64,000 bases of DNA from JAYPUG01 sp038117265 (GTDB taxonomy: Bacteria > Pseudomonadota > Alphaproteobacteria > UBA6615). The notes beneath the pieces were generated by a model. That model did not search any database. It saw nothing but the letters and a program-made list of their open reading frames with translations, and was not told where the DNA came from. Positions 41,187 to 50,281 of the stretch are shown here, piece after piece (position 1 is the first letter of the stretch; each line of letters opens with the position of its first letter). The position numbers and the translations under genes were made by a program. The DNA lies in assembly GCA_038117265.1 (NCBI GenBank), contig JAYOFO010000004.1, positions 1 to 64,000 of the forward strand, given 5' to 3'.

Positions 41187-42521
41187 ATGGGGGGTATCGA
41201 GGTCGGAATCGCGTCGGTCGTCCTGATCGTCACTCTGATCTATCTCGGGCTCTACATTCCCGTGGCGCTCGGCCTGGTCTCGTTTCTCGGCGTCTGGGTC
41301 ATCCGCGACAATGCGGTCATCGCCGTCGCGCTGCTGTCGGAATCCATCGCCGACACGGTCTCGGAACTGGTGTTCGCGTCGGTCCCGCTGTTCGCGCTCA
41401 TGGGGCTCATCGTCAGCAAGGCAGGGCTGGGGCGCGACGTCTACGAGTTCGCGAACTTCATCTTCTTCCGCATTCGCGGCGGCCTCGGCATCGCGACCGT
41501 GGCCGCGAACGCGATCTTCGCGTCGATCACCGGTTCGTCCATCGCTTCGGCGTCTGTGTTCACGCGCGTCGCGGTTCCGGAGATGCGCCGCTTCGGCTAT
41601 CGGCCGCGCTTCACCGTCGGCGTGGTCGCAGGCTCCTCGGTCCTCGGCATGCTGATCCCGCCGAGTGCCATGCTGATCATCTATGCCATCGTCACCGAGC
41701 AATCGGTGGGTCGGATGTTCATCGCGGGGATCATCCCGGGCATCCTGCTGTCGATCGCCTACGGCGTCCTGATCCTGTTCCTGGCCTATGCCTTCCCGCG
41801 CTTCGTGGGCGGCGAACAGTCCGCCGACATCGCGGCCGAGGACTGGGCGCACCAGACCTGGTGGGATCTGATCAAGAAGATCATCCCCGTTGTGGTCCTC
41901 GTCCTCGTCGTGCTGGGCGGTATCTATGGCGGCGTGTTCACGCCGACGGAGGCGGGCGCCGCGGGCTCGCTGGCCGCGCTCGTCATCGCCGTGCTGCGCC
42001 GCAACTTCGGCCTGCGCGACCTGTGGGAGGTGCTGGTCGAGACCGGCTACATCACCGCGACGATCCTGTTCCTGATCATCTCCGCGTCGATGTACAGCCG
42101 TATGCTCGGCGTGGCGGCGTTGCCCACGGTGTTCGGCGAATGGCTGTCTGGCCTGGGGCTGACCCTGAACGAGCTGATGCTCGTCTACGTGGTGCTGATG
42201 GTGCTGCTGGGCACGATCATCGAGACGGCCTCGATCATCCTGATCGTGGTGCCGCTGTTTCTGGTCGTCCTCGACAGTTTCGGGGTCGATCTCGTCTGGT
42301 TCGGGATCATCACCGTCGTCGGCGCTGAAATCGGCCTGCTGACGCCGCCGCTGGGAATTTCCTGCTTTGTCATCAAGAGCGCGATCAACGATCCGTCGAT
42401 CCGGCTCGCCGATATCTTCGCCGGTGCATTTCCCTTTGCGGTGATGATGTTCATCGTGCTGCTGATCCTGATCGCGTTCCCGCAACTCAGCCTCTACCTG
42501 CTCGAGGTCGGCTACATCTGA
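41187..42521 (+). CDS. dctM: TRAP transporter large permease (system 2)
   Basis: A 444-residue DctM protein. Landmarks are VPLFALMGLIVSKAGLGRDVYEFANF, ATVAANAIFASITGSSIASASVFTRVAVPEM, GVVAGSSVLGMLIPPSAMLIIYAIVTE and GAEIGLLTPPLGISCFVIKSA. About twelve membrane segments are expected. It completes the P-Q-M operon of system 2 and ends close to a hairpin shared with the convergent third binding-protein gene. Confidence 0.92.
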   Translation: MGGIEVGIASVVLIVTLIYLGLYIPVALGLVSFLGVWVIRDNAVIAVALLSESIADTVSELVFASVPLFALMGLIVSKAGLGRDVYEFANFIFFRIRGGLGIATVAANAIFASITGSSIASASVFTRVAVPEMRRFGYRPRFTVGVVAGSSVLGMLIPPSAMLIIYAIVTEQSVGRMFIAGIIPGILLSIAYGVLILFLAYAFPRFVGGEQSADIAAEDWAHQTWWDLIKKIIPVVVLVLVVLGGIYGGVFTPTEAGAAGSLAALVIAVLRRNFGLRDLWEVLVETGYITATILFLIISASMYSRMLGVAALPTVFGEWLSGLGLTLNELMLVYVVLMVLLGTIIETASIILIVVPLFLVVLDSFGVDLVWFGIITVVGAEIGLLTPPLGISCFVIKSAINDPSIRLADIFAGAFPFAVMMFIVLLILIAFPQLSLYLLEVGYI

Positions 42522-42546
42522 TCAGGTGCGGTCACCGCAAACGGAA

Positions 42547-42568
42547 GGGGCCGCCCGAAGGCGGCCCC
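42547..42568. terminator. Hairpin between convergent TRAP genes
   Basis: GGGGCCGCC and GGCGGCCCC around CGAA. The T-tract is poor on both strands, so its efficiency is uncertain. Confidence 0.55.
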
Positions 42569-42596
42569 GAAAGCATTGCTTTGCGATGTGGGGGTG

Positions 42597-43676
42597 CTAC
42601 TCACGGTCCCAGTCGCGCAGCAGCGGCTGCTTGTTTTCGCGCATCGTGTCCATGTAGATCTTCAGGATCTCGGTGCCGGGCGCGCCCTGGCCGTTGATCC
42701 GCTCGGCCCATTCCTTGGCGAGCGGCGGCAACGCGGCCGCCCACTTCTTCCGGTCGGCATCGCTCAGGGTCGTTTCTTTGGTTCCGAACTCCTTGCGGCA
42801 GCGTTCCAGCATCGCCTTGGCGGCGCCCACGACCCGCTTTTCGTTTTCCACATGCCAGAGCTCGGCATTGTCGATGATCGCCTTGCGGACCTCGTCCGGC
42901 ATGGCCTCGAGCGAGTCCAAGTTGACGTTCAGGATGTTCGACTGAATGGCACCCAGATCCGCATGCAGGATGTTGGGGGCCGGTTCGCACAGCTTGAACG
43001 CGCCGGCGGCCTGGGCCCACACAACCATGTTGTCGTAGATGCCGGTGTTCAGGCTGTTGTAGGCGTCGGCGAGGTTGGTCTGGACCCCGGCCGCGCCGAC
43101 GGCCGTGACCCAGGGCAGGTTCGGGCCCGCCGCGCCGACCTTGCGACCGTTCAGGTCGGCCAGGCCGTTGATCGGCGTCTTCGAGACGATCAGGTAGTTG
43201 TCGACGGCGCCCGTCGGGTAAAGGCTCGTCTGGTTGAATTCCTTCCAGCGCGCCTGGTACTGCGGGAACTGTCCCTCGAGCTTCTTCGTCGTGCGCGAGA
43301 CCAGGTCCATGTTCTTGGTCGTGAACGGCGTCTTGTAGGAGATCTCGTAGAGCGGGACCTTGTCGGCGTGGAACGCCGTCACGACCACGCCGATGTCGCC
43401 GAGCCCGGTCTCGACGCCCTCGAGTTCGCCGCGCGGTTTCACCACCTGGCCCGAATGGGCCATGTTCCAGTTGATCTTGTAGTTGCCGGTTTTCGCGAGC
43501 TGCGCGTCGACGGCGGGCGCATATCCCTGGACGAAGGCGCCGATGGTGGTCGCCTGGATCGGGAACCCGCCGATGAAGGTCAGGTTGATCTGTTCCTGGG
43601 CCTTTGCACCGCCCATGCTCAACATCGCGGCCGTGGCCAATGCGCTGGTTGCAAGAAGTGCCTTGCGTAAGGTCAT
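42597..43676 (-). CDS. dctP: Orphan TRAP transporter substrate-binding protein (system 3)
   Basis: A 359-residue DctP protein with a signal peptide (MTLRKALLATSALATAAMLS, cleavage after GGAKA). The core shows GVETGLGDIGVVVTAFHADKVPL and LNGRKVGAAGPNLPWVTAVGAAG. There is no permease gene next to it: system 2 permeases end convergently 75 bases away, and the deacetylase is divergent. It resembles the system 2 binding protein, so it may feed the same DctQM complex with a second ligand. Confidence 0.9.
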   Translation of the reverse strand: MTLRKALLATSALATAAMLSMGGAKAQEQINLTFIGGFPIQATTIGAFVQGYAPAVDAQLAKTGNYKINWNMAHSGQVVKPRGELEGVETGLGDIGVVVTAFHADKVPLYEISYKTPFTTKNMDLVSRTTKKLEGQFPQYQARWKEFNQTSLYPTGAVDNYLIVSKTPINGLADLNGRKVGAAGPNLPWVTAVGAAGVQTNLADAYNSLNTGIYDNMVVWAQAAGAFKLCEPAPNILHADLGAIQSNILNVNLDSLEAMPDEVRKAIIDNAELWHVENEKRVVGAAKAMLERCRKEFGTKETTLSDADRKKWAAALPPLAKEWAERINGQGAPGTEILKIYMDTMRENKQPLLRDWDRE

Positions 43677-43883
43677 CCGAACTTCTCCCCTTTATTGGTT
43701 TCGGTGACGGACTGTACGCACTCGTTTCTGTCGCCCGTGTGAAAGAGCGTAGCAGTCGGGCGGCACGCGACGGCAAGTAAATTTCGGGAGAGCGCGGAAC
43801 AAGGCCTTGTCCGCTGTGGCCCCACTGGCCTTGGCGGGCCGGTTTGCACATAATCCGCCCAACGCGAATCCCCGGGGGAAGAG

Positions 43884-44765
43884 ATGCAGATTTTCAAGGA
43901 CCGTATCCCGTATTCGGCCATCGTCGACCGGCCGCCGTTCAAGCTGCCGGACGGCAAGCGGATGGCCGTGTGGATCATCGCCAACGTCGAGGAGTGGGAC
44001 ATCTCCCGGCCGATGCCGCGCACGGTCTTGCCGCCGCCCATGGGGGTGCCCCTGTTGCCCGACTTGCCGAACTGGTCGTGGCACGAATACGGCATGCGTG
44101 TCGGCTTCTGGCGCATCCGCGATGCGCTGCGCGACCGCGGCATCCGGGCGACCATGGCGGTCAACGGCCGGGTCTGCGAGAACTATCCGCGTATCTGCGA
44201 GGCGGCACTGGAACTCGATTGGGAGTTCATGGGCCACGGCCACTTACAGGGCCCGATGCACAGGCACGACGACCAGCAGGAGCAGATCGACAATGCCTGC
44301 CGGGCGATCGAAAAATTCTCGGGCAAGAAGGTGCGCGGCTGGGAGAGCCCGGGCCTGACCGAGACCTTCCAGACCATCGACTTTCTGCGGCGTGCGGGGA
44401 TCGAGTACGTCGCCGACTGGGTGCTCGATGACCAGCCGGTCGCGATCGAGACGACCGAGGGACCGATGTACTCGGTTCCCTACACGGTCGAGACCAACGA
44501 CATCACCATGATGGCGCTGCAGCAGCACTCTTCGGACGAGATGTTCAGGCGTTCGAAGGACCAGTTCGACCGGCTCTATCAGGAGAGCGCGGATTCGGCG
44601 CGCATCATGTCGATCAGCCTGCACATGTACCTGACCGGCGCGCCGCACCGGATCAAGTATTTCGAGGACATTCTCGACTATATCCAGAGCCACACAGACG
44701 TGGCGATCGTGCCGGGAGAGGACATCCTCGACTGGTGGCTCGCCAGCGAGCAGGCACCGAAGTAG
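43884..44765 (+). CDS. Polysaccharide deacetylase family protein (PuuE/allantoinase-like)
   Basis: A 293-residue NodB-fold hydrolase of the PuuE-like branch. WHEYGMRVGFWRIRDALRDRGIRATMAVNGRV, MGHGHLQGPMHRHDD and RGWESPGLTET mark the fold. These cytoplasmic members act on small amides such as allantoin rather than on chitin-like polymers. The classic TFDDG motif is replaced by VEEWD. It is followed after 13 bases by a 2-hydroxyacid dehydrogenase, suggesting a small catabolic operon continuing through the hydratase, protease and nitroreductase genes. Confidence 0.85.
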   Translation: MQIFKDRIPYSAIVDRPPFKLPDGKRMAVWIIANVEEWDISRPMPRTVLPPPMGVPLLPDLPNWSWHEYGMRVGFWRIRDALRDRGIRATMAVNGRVCENYPRICEAALELDWEFMGHGHLQGPMHRHDDQQEQIDNACRAIEKFSGKKVRGWESPGLTETFQTIDFLRRAGIEYVADWVLDDQPVAIETTEGPMYSVPYTVETNDITMMALQQHSSDEMFRRSKDQFDRLYQESADSARIMSISLHMYLTGAPHRIKYFEDILDYIQSHTDVAIVPGEDILDWWLASEQAPK

Positions 44766-44778
44766 GCGAGGTACTTCC

Positions 44779-45708
44779 TTGGCTTTGTTGATCACGCCGC
44801 CGGTCACCGGCTCGGTCGGGCACTGGCGCGATTGCGTCGCGGCCGAGATCGACGATATCGAAATCCGGACATGGCCCGATGTGGGCGATCCGGCCGACAT
44901 CGAATATCTGATGACAGGGTTCCTCGACCTGGCCGAACTGCCCGAGATGCCGAACCTGCGGTTGTTGTTCCCGATGTTCGCGGGGCTCGACCATCTGCTC
45001 GCGCACCCGAAACTGCCCGACGTGCCCATCGTGCGGGTCGGGCCACCCAACGGCGATCCGGCGATGACCGAGTACGCGGTCCTGCACGTGCTGCGACACC
45101 ACCGCCAGATGCCCGACTATCTGGCGCAGCAGTGCGAGAAGGTCTGGAAGGTGCGGCCACAGAAGCAGCCATCCGAGCAGCGGGTCGGTTTCATGGGGTT
45201 CGGCGTGCTGGCGCAGCCGCCGGCGCACACGCTCGCCGGGCTCGGCTTCGACGTCGCGGCCTGGACGCGCACGCCGCGCGCTGATGCCGACATCGCGATC
45301 TTCGCAGGCGCCGAGGCGCTCGGGGATTTCCTTGCGCGCACTGACATCCTGGTCTGCCTGCTGCCGCTGACGCCCGAGACGGACGGGATCCTGTGCGCCG
45401 AAAATTTCGCGCGGATGCCGGAGGGGGCGGCGATCGTCAATCTCGGGCGCGGTGCGCATGTCGTCGATGCCGACCTGATCGCCGCGCTCGACACTGGCCG
45501 GCTCTCGGCCGCGACCCTCGATGCGACCAAGCCCGAACCGTTACCCGAGACGAGCCCCTTGTGGGACCATCCGCGCGTCACGATCATGCCGCATACGGCG
45601 CGCAGGGTGCGTGCCGAGGGCGTGGCGCCACAGGTCGCAGAAGCAATACGCCGCGACCGGGCCGGCGAGCCGCAGGACCAGGTGGTGGACAAGGCAGCGG
45701 GATACTGA
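44779..45708 (+). CDS. D-2-hydroxyacid dehydrogenase (GhrA-like glyoxylate/hydroxypyruvate reductase)
   Basis: A 309-residue NAD(P)-dependent dehydrogenase. The cofactor domain begins RVGFMGFGVLAQPPAHTLAGLGFDV, an unusual variant of the GxGxxG motif. NLGRGAHVVD, LDATKPEPLPETSPLWDHPRV and PHTARR provide the catalytic Arg, Glu and His region. It probably reduces glyoxylate or hydroxypyruvate, or oxidises the corresponding hydroxyacid. The start is TTG at 44779 behind GGCGAGG; no suitable ATG exists nearby. Confidence 0.85.
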   Translation: MALLITPPVTGSVGHWRDCVAAEIDDIEIRTWPDVGDPADIEYLMTGFLDLAELPEMPNLRLLFPMFAGLDHLLAHPKLPDVPIVRVGPPNGDPAMTEYAVLHVLRHHRQMPDYLAQQCEKVWKVRPQKQPSEQRVGFMGFGVLAQPPAHTLAGLGFDVAAWTRTPRADADIAIFAGAEALGDFLARTDILVCLLPLTPETDGILCAENFARMPEGAAIVNLGRGAHVVDADLIAALDTGRLSAATLDATKPEPLPETSPLWDHPRVTIMPHTARRVRAEGVAPQVAEAIRRDRAGEPQDQVVDKAAGY

Positions 45709-45724
45709 CGAAGGGAGAACTCTC

Positions 45725-46519
45725 ATGGCCTTGAACGACAGCCAGGTGGCGCAGGCCGCCGACGCGCTATTCGAAGCGTTTCGTGGACGGACGACCATTC
45801 CGGCCATCCCCGAGGGGGCCGGCCCGGCCGACGCGGCCGAGGCGGTGCAGGTGCAGGCTGCGCTGCTCGATCGAATCGGGCTGGCGGCGGCGGGCTACAA
45901 GGCCGGCTTCACCAATCCGCCGGCACTGGAGAAGGCGGGGGCCAATGGCCCCATGTCGGGCGTCATGTTCCGCGACTTCACCGTGGCCAGCGGCGGCACC
46001 CTGCAGCGCGCCGATATTGGCACCGGGGCGCTGATCGAGGCCGAGGTCGCCTTCCGGATGGGCCGGGATCTCGCCCCGAGGGACGGCGGTTACACCGACG
46101 CCGAAGTCCTCGACGCCGCCGACAGCGCGATCATCGCTATTGAGGTGGCGGTGCCGCGCCTCGACAACCCGTTGGGCCAGCCGATGGTACATCTGGCCGC
46201 CGACAACGGCGCGGCGATGGGCTTCGTCCATGGCCCCGACATTCCCGACTGGCGGAACCGCGACCTGAAGGCGCTGGCGATCCGGCTGGTGTTCGACGGC
46301 GAGACGGTGGCCGAGGGGTTGCCTCTCGAGGCGCGCTGTGACGAGGTCTGGTCGCTCGCCTGGACGGTCAACCACTTCACCGGCCGCGGCTACACGATCT
46401 GGGCGGGCGACTATATCACCACGGGCGCGGCCGCCGCGCCGTCGGCGCTGGGCGAGACGCGCGAGGTGGCCGCCCGCTACGACGGGGTCGGCGAGGTCGG
46501 CTTCTCGATCGCGGGGTGA
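45725..46519 (+). CDS. 2-keto-4-pentenoate hydratase-like protein (FAH superfamily)
   Basis: A 264-residue hydratase/decarboxylase of the MhpD/DmpE family. Visible are AGYKAGFTNPPALE, the metal-site region GALIEAEVAFRMGRDL and the C-terminal GDYITTGAAAAPSALG. Such enzymes add water to 2-hydroxypentadienoate-like products of meta-cleavage pathways. No meta-cleavage dioxygenase is in the window. It begins at 45725, 16 bases after the 2-hydroxyacid dehydrogenase, and its stop overlaps the start of the protease gene by 4 bases. Confidence 0.85.
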   Translation: MALNDSQVAQAADALFEAFRGRTTIPAIPEGAGPADAAEAVQVQAALLDRIGLAAAGYKAGFTNPPALEKAGANGPMSGVMFRDFTVASGGTLQRADIGTGALIEAEVAFRMGRDLAPRDGGYTDAEVLDAADSAIIAIEVAVPRLDNPLGQPMVHLAADNGAAMGFVHGPDIPDWRNRDLKALAIRLVFDGETVAEGLPLEARCDEVWSLAWTVNHFTGRGYTIWAGDYITTGAAAAPSALGETREVAARYDGVGEVGFSIAG

Positions 46520-47283
46520 GCGCGCTTCGCATCCTGCTCGTCGCGTTCGCGGTCCTCGTCGGCGTCGGCGGGGTCGCACCCGCACAGGACGGCGATCTCG
46601 ATGCGCTTAAGAAGCGCCTGTTGCCGGGCATCAAGGGGGAGGACAACCGGCGGATCATCGATTCCAGCGACTATCCGTGGAGCGCGATCGGCCGGGTGGA
46701 CACGCGCATCGGCGGGTTCTGCACCGGCACCGTGATCGGGCCGCGTGCGGTGCTGACGGCGGCGCACTGCCTGTGGAACAAGCGGACCCGCAACTGGCTG
46801 GTGCCCGACGCGGTCAATTTCCTGGCGGGCTACCGGCGCGGCGAGTTCATCGCGCGTGGCCGGGTGGTCGACTACACGCTGGGCGATCCGCTGGTGACCC
46901 CCGACGACGGCGCGCGGTTTCGGCCCAACGACTGGGCGATCCTGCGCCTGGCCGAGCCTATCGACGGGGTGACGGGCCGCCTGTCCCTCGGCCTGTCGGG
47001 GACGCCCGTCCGCGAGTACCTGCAGGCGGGCTACAGCAAGGACAAGCCGCACATCCTGACCGTCGACGAGGGGTGCCGGGTCGACGACGGCCCGGCGCGG
47101 CGGGAGTTCCTGTATCACGCCTGCGATGCGGTCAGCGGCGATTCCGGCTCGCCGATCCTGGGCATCACGGACGATGCTCTGGTGATCCTGGGGGTCCACG
47201 TCGCCACGGGCCGGCGCAAGGTCGGCGAAAGCGTCGGCATCGCCATCCCGGTCGATTCCGTCGCCGACGCGGCGGGTCGCTGA
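46516..47283 (+). CDS. Secreted trypsin-like serine protease
   Basis: A 255-residue chymotrypsin-fold protein. Residues 1-24 form a signal peptide (LRILLVAFAVLVGVGGVAPA then QDG). The catalytic triad is H84 (TAAHC), D139 (NDWAIL) and S210 (GDSGSP). The start is GTG at 46516, inside the end of the hydratase gene (GTGA overlap). Export to the periplasm is expected. A protease tied by translational overlap to a ring-catabolic hydratase is unexpected; it may be coincidence of gene packing. Confidence 0.88.
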   Translation: MSALRILLVAFAVLVGVGGVAPAQDGDLDALKKRLLPGIKGEDNRRIIDSSDYPWSAIGRVDTRIGGFCTGTVIGPRAVLTAAHCLWNKRTRNWLVPDAVNFLAGYRRGEFIARGRVVDYTLGDPLVTPDDGARFRPNDWAILRLAEPIDGVTGRLSLGLSGTPVREYLQAGYSKDKPHILTVDEGCRVDDGPARREFLYHACDAVSGDSGSPILGITDDALVILGVHVATGRRKVGESVGIAIPVDSVADAAGR

Positions 47284-47349
47284 CGTGAGACTTGCCAGAA
47301 CGGTCCGGACATCCTATTTGAGAATCGTTATCAACGCCCGAGAGGCACA

Positions 47350-47949
47350 ATGCCCGTAGCCGACCACACACCTGCGGAACTTCTGCTCGACCGGCTGATC
47401 AACCGGAACTCGATGCCGCCACGCCTGATGGGTGAGCAGGGCCCGTCGCGTGCGGAGATATCGCGCATGCTTGCGGCGGCGGTCAGCGCGCCGGATCACG
47501 GCAAGGTGCGGCCCTGGCGGTTCCATATCGTCGAGGGTGCGGCGCGGGTCGCGCTGGGCGAACTGTTCGCGAAGGCGCTTCTCGAACGCGAACCCTTCGC
47601 ACCGACCGAGGCGATCGAGAAGGAGAAGGGGCGCCCGCTGCGCGCACCGCTGATCATCGCCGTCTGTGCCAAGGTGGATCCGTCGCGTGGCGCCAAGGTG
47701 CCCGTGGTCGAGCAGGTCGTGGCGACCGCGGCGGCGATGGAGCATCTGGTGCTCGCGGCCAATGCGCTCGGCTACGGCGCCATCGTGCTCACCGGGCGCA
47801 ACGCCCACGATCCGATGGTGCGCAGGGCCTTCGACCTCGACGGCGAAGACGAGCTGGTCGGCTTCGTCTATATCGGCGCGGGTGACGAGCCGGCACCGGC
47901 CAAGCCGCGCCCCGACCCGGACGAATTCACGTCCGACTGGACGGGGTAG
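47350..47949 (+). CDS. Nitroreductase family protein
   Basis: A 199-residue FMN-dependent nitroreductase (YdjA-like size). LINRNSMPPRLMGEQGPSRAEISRMLAAAVSAPDHGKVRPWRFHIV is the FMN-binding N-terminal region, with NALGYGAIVLTGRNAHDPMVRR near the end. Members reduce nitro groups, quinones or enones using NAD(P)H. It follows the protease by 66 bases and ends at a strong terminator. Confidence 0.88.
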   Translation: MPVADHTPAELLLDRLINRNSMPPRLMGEQGPSRAEISRMLAAAVSAPDHGKVRPWRFHIVEGAARVALGELFAKALLEREPFAPTEAIEKEKGRPLRAPLIIAVCAKVDPSRGAKVPVVEQVVATAAAMEHLVLAANALGYGAIVLTGRNAHDPMVRRAFDLDGEDELVGFVYIGAGDEPAPAKPRPDPDEFTSDWTG

Positions 47950-47958
47950 GGACAAACG

Positions 47959-47991
47959 AAAAAAAAGGCCGGGTCGTGGACCCGGCCTTTT
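47959..47991. terminator. Strong bidirectional terminator
   Basis: AAAGGCCGGGTC and GACCCGGCCTTT around GTG, with eight A at 47959-47966 serving as the T-tract for the minus-strand gene. Confidence 0.93.
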
Positions 47992-48014
47992 CGGTTTCGT
48001 GAGCTCGCGGTGCG

Positions 48015-49043
48015 CTAGAACGTCTCGTTCCAGTGGACCATCGGCAGGCCCGCCACCGGCGAGGTGAAGTAGGGCAGGTTGGTCGCACGCAGCGAGCCGA
48101 CATAGACCGTCTTCAGATCCGGCCCGCCGAAGGTGATCGAGGCGCACCAGGTGGCGATCTCGCCACCCATCTCCATCAGCAGGTCCGCGGTGACCGTCTC
48201 GCTCTGGAAGGCGTCGTTCAGCCGCTTCACCTCTTCGGGACTGGAATCGTCGAAGATGATGTGCAGGTCGCCGTCGGGCTTGATGGCGAAGATGCCGTCG
48301 TTCATCACGTGCGTGCCCCACAGGTTGCCGTACGCATCGAAGGCGATGCCGTCGATCAGGCGTCCGTGGTCGCTCGGCCCGTAGATTTCCTTGGGCCCGA
48401 GGCTGCCGTCGTCCGCGATCTTGTAGCGCGCGATGTTGCGTCCGCAGGTCTGGACGACGTAGAGCCACTCCTCGTTGGCGTCGAGCTTGCACTCGTTGGA
48501 GAAGTGCACGTCGTCGGTCACGATCCGCACGCCCTTGCCCTCCTCGTAGAGCAGGATGCGGCCGTCGACGATGTTCGGGCTGATCGCCTTCGGCCAGTCG
48601 TGGAGCATGGTCGAGACCGTGATCCAGATGCGGTTCTTGGAATCGCGGCACACGAAGTTGACCTTGCCGATCGGCTCGCCGTCGACCGTGTCGAACATGA
48701 CCGTGGTCTCGCCGGTTCGGGTCATCCGCTCGAGGCAGTCGGTTCCGAAGTTCGAGATCAGGATGTCGCCATTGTCGGCGAAGGCCAGCCCGTTCGGCAG
48801 CGTGCCGTCGACGAACTTGTTGCCGTCGTCGCCGCCCGCCTCGAACGCCGCCGCGTCGTGCGACTGGGTGATGATCTCCTGGCTGCCGTCGGGGCGAATG
48901 CGGACGACACCGCCGCGCGCGTCGGCTGCCCACAGGTCGCCGTTCTTCTCGGCCAGGATGCATTCGGGGCGCTGCAATCCTTCGCCGAGGAACTTGAAAT
49001 CGCTCTTAGTAAGCGTGAATCCGTCGATCGGATTTCCGGCCAT
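48015..49043 (-). CDS. SMP-30/gluconolactonase family protein
   Basis: A 342-residue six-bladed beta-propeller of the SMP-30/Gnl family. RPECILAEKNGDLWAADARGG carries the metal-binding Glu of blade 1, NGLAFADNGDILIS the central Asn region, FSNECKLDANEEWLYVVQTCG and IDGIAFDAYGNLWGTH the later ligands. Members hydrolyse sugar or other lactones with a divalent metal. It is transcribed with the BKACE gene upstream, although a hairpin lies between them. Confidence 0.88.
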   Translation of the reverse strand: MAGNPIDGFTLTKSDFKFLGEGLQRPECILAEKNGDLWAADARGGVVRIRPDGSQEIITQSHDAAAFEAGGDDGNKFVDGTLPNGLAFADNGDILISNFGTDCLERMTRTGETTVMFDTVDGEPIGKVNFVCRDSKNRIWITVSTMLHDWPKAISPNIVDGRILLYEEGKGVRIVTDDVHFSNECKLDANEEWLYVVQTCGRNIARYKIADDGSLGPKEIYGPSDHGRLIDGIAFDAYGNLWGTHVMNDGIFAIKPDGDLHIIFDDSSPEEVKRLNDAFQSETVTADLLMEMGGEIATWCASITFGGPDLKTVYVGSLRATNLPYFTSPVAGLPMVHWNETF

Positions 49044-49076
49044 TGTCGTTTCCTCCCGGTAATTGTCCGTCTGAAC

Positions 49077-49110
49077 GAAAAGCGCCGCGCGATGGAGATC
49101 ACGCGGCGCT
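49077..49110 (-). terminator. Hairpin after the BKACE gene
   Basis: On the minus strand AGCGCCGCG and CGCGGCGCT form the arms with an inner GAT/ATC pair, followed by TTTTCG. It may lower expression of the downstream SMP-30 gene. Confidence 0.65.
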
Positions 49111-49145
49111 GTTCGTCTGCTTCGCTGGTGCGTTCCGGCTGGCGG

Positions 49146-50081
49146 CTAGAACTTCACCATGTCGCCACCCTTCAGATCGAGGATCTGGCGGGCTTCGTCG
49201 GGCGTCGCGATCTCGAGCGAAAGGTCCTCGCAGATCCGGCGGATCTTGGCGACCTGCTGGGCGTTCGATTCCGCGAGCTTGCCCTTGCCGATGTAGAGCG
49301 AGTCCTCGAGGCCGACACGCACCGAGCCGCCCATCATCGCGGCCTGGGTGGTGAAGTTCAGCTGGTGGCGACCGGCGGCCAGCACCGAGAAGACATAGTC
49401 GTCGCCGAACAGGCGATCGGCGGTCGCCTTCATGTGGATCAGGTGATCCAGCTCGGCACCGATGCCGCCCATGATGCCGAAGATGAACTGCAGGAAGATT
49501 GGCGGCTTCAGGCGGCCCGTCGAGTAGAAGTAGTGCGTGTTGTAGAGGTGCCCGATGTCGTAGCACTCGTGCTCGAACTTCACGCCGCGCTTATCGGCCA
49601 GCTCGGTGATGATGTAGTCGATCTGCTTGAAGGTGTTGGTGAAGATGAAGTCGTCCGTCATCTCCAGGTAGGGCTTCTCCCAGTCGTACTTCCAGTTGTC
49701 GAAGCGGCTGGCCGCCCCGAAGATCCCGAAGTTCATCGAGCCCATGTTGAGCGAGGTCACCTCCGGCTCGGCCCGCACGGCCGCGGCGATGCGCTCGTCG
49801 ACAGTCATGCCCAGGCCGCCACCGGTGGTGATGTTCACCACGGCGTCGGTGTTCTGCTTGATGCGCGGCAGGAACTGCATGAACACGTCGGGGTCCGGCG
49901 TCGGCTTGCCGTCTTCCGGGTCGCGAGCGTGCAGGTGGATGATCGACGCGCCGGCCTCGGCCGCCTCGATCGAGGACTGGGCGATCTCGTCCGGCGTGAT
50001 CGGAAGGTGTTCCGACATCGTCGGCGTGTGAATCGCGCCCGTCACCGCGCACGAGATGATGACTTTGGTCTGCTTCGCCAT
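49146..50081 (-). CDS. BKACE family protein (3-keto-5-aminohexanoate cleavage enzyme family)
   Basis: A 311-residue TIM-barrel protein. The zinc-binding HxH is H49/H51 in IIHLHARDPEDG. TTGGGLGMTVDERIAA and SLNMGSMNFG follow, with AGRHQLNFTTQAAMMGGSVRVGLEDSLYIGKG as the C-terminal signature. BKACE enzymes cleave beta-keto acids with acetyl-CoA to acetoacetate and a CoA ester. The exact keto acid varies widely, and the residue usually given as Glu14 is not evident here. I start at 50081 (MAKQTK) behind GGGGGAGACACC. A small palindrome lies upstream. Confidence 0.88.
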   Translation of the reverse strand: MAKQTKVIISCAVTGAIHTPTMSEHLPITPDEIAQSSIEAAEAGASIIHLHARDPEDGKPTPDPDVFMQFLPRIKQNTDAVVNITTGGGLGMTVDERIAAAVRAEPEVTSLNMGSMNFGIFGAASRFDNWKYDWEKPYLEMTDDFIFTNTFKQIDYIITELADKRGVKFEHECYDIGHLYNTHYFYSTGRLKPPIFLQFIFGIMGGIGAELDHLIHMKATADRLFGDDYVFSVLAAGRHQLNFTTQAAMMGGSVRVGLEDSLYIGKGKLAESNAQQVAKIRRICEDLSLEIATPDEARQILDLKGGDMVKF

Positions 50082-50123
50082 GGTGTCTCCCCCTGAATTC
50101 GAAGACCGTTTTGGTGTTTGGTT

Positions 50124-50139
50124 GACCCGATATTGGGTC
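50124..50139. promoter_or_regulatory. Candidate operator upstream of the BKACE gene
   Basis: GACCC-GATATT-GGGTC, a perfect 5-base dyad 43 bases ahead of the BKACE start. No regulator gene is adjacent, so the binding protein is unknown. Confidence 0.4.
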
Positions 50140-50281
50140 GTACGGGCACCGGCTGTCCAGTCGCAAGGCAGACTATTCACATGCGTGAAGTGCCGCCCGC
50201 GACGGGCCCCGGCACCCCGTCGTATCGGAGCGTCACGAACCTACGCGCGCGCCGTCGGCAAGTCCACAAACGGACCCCGAT

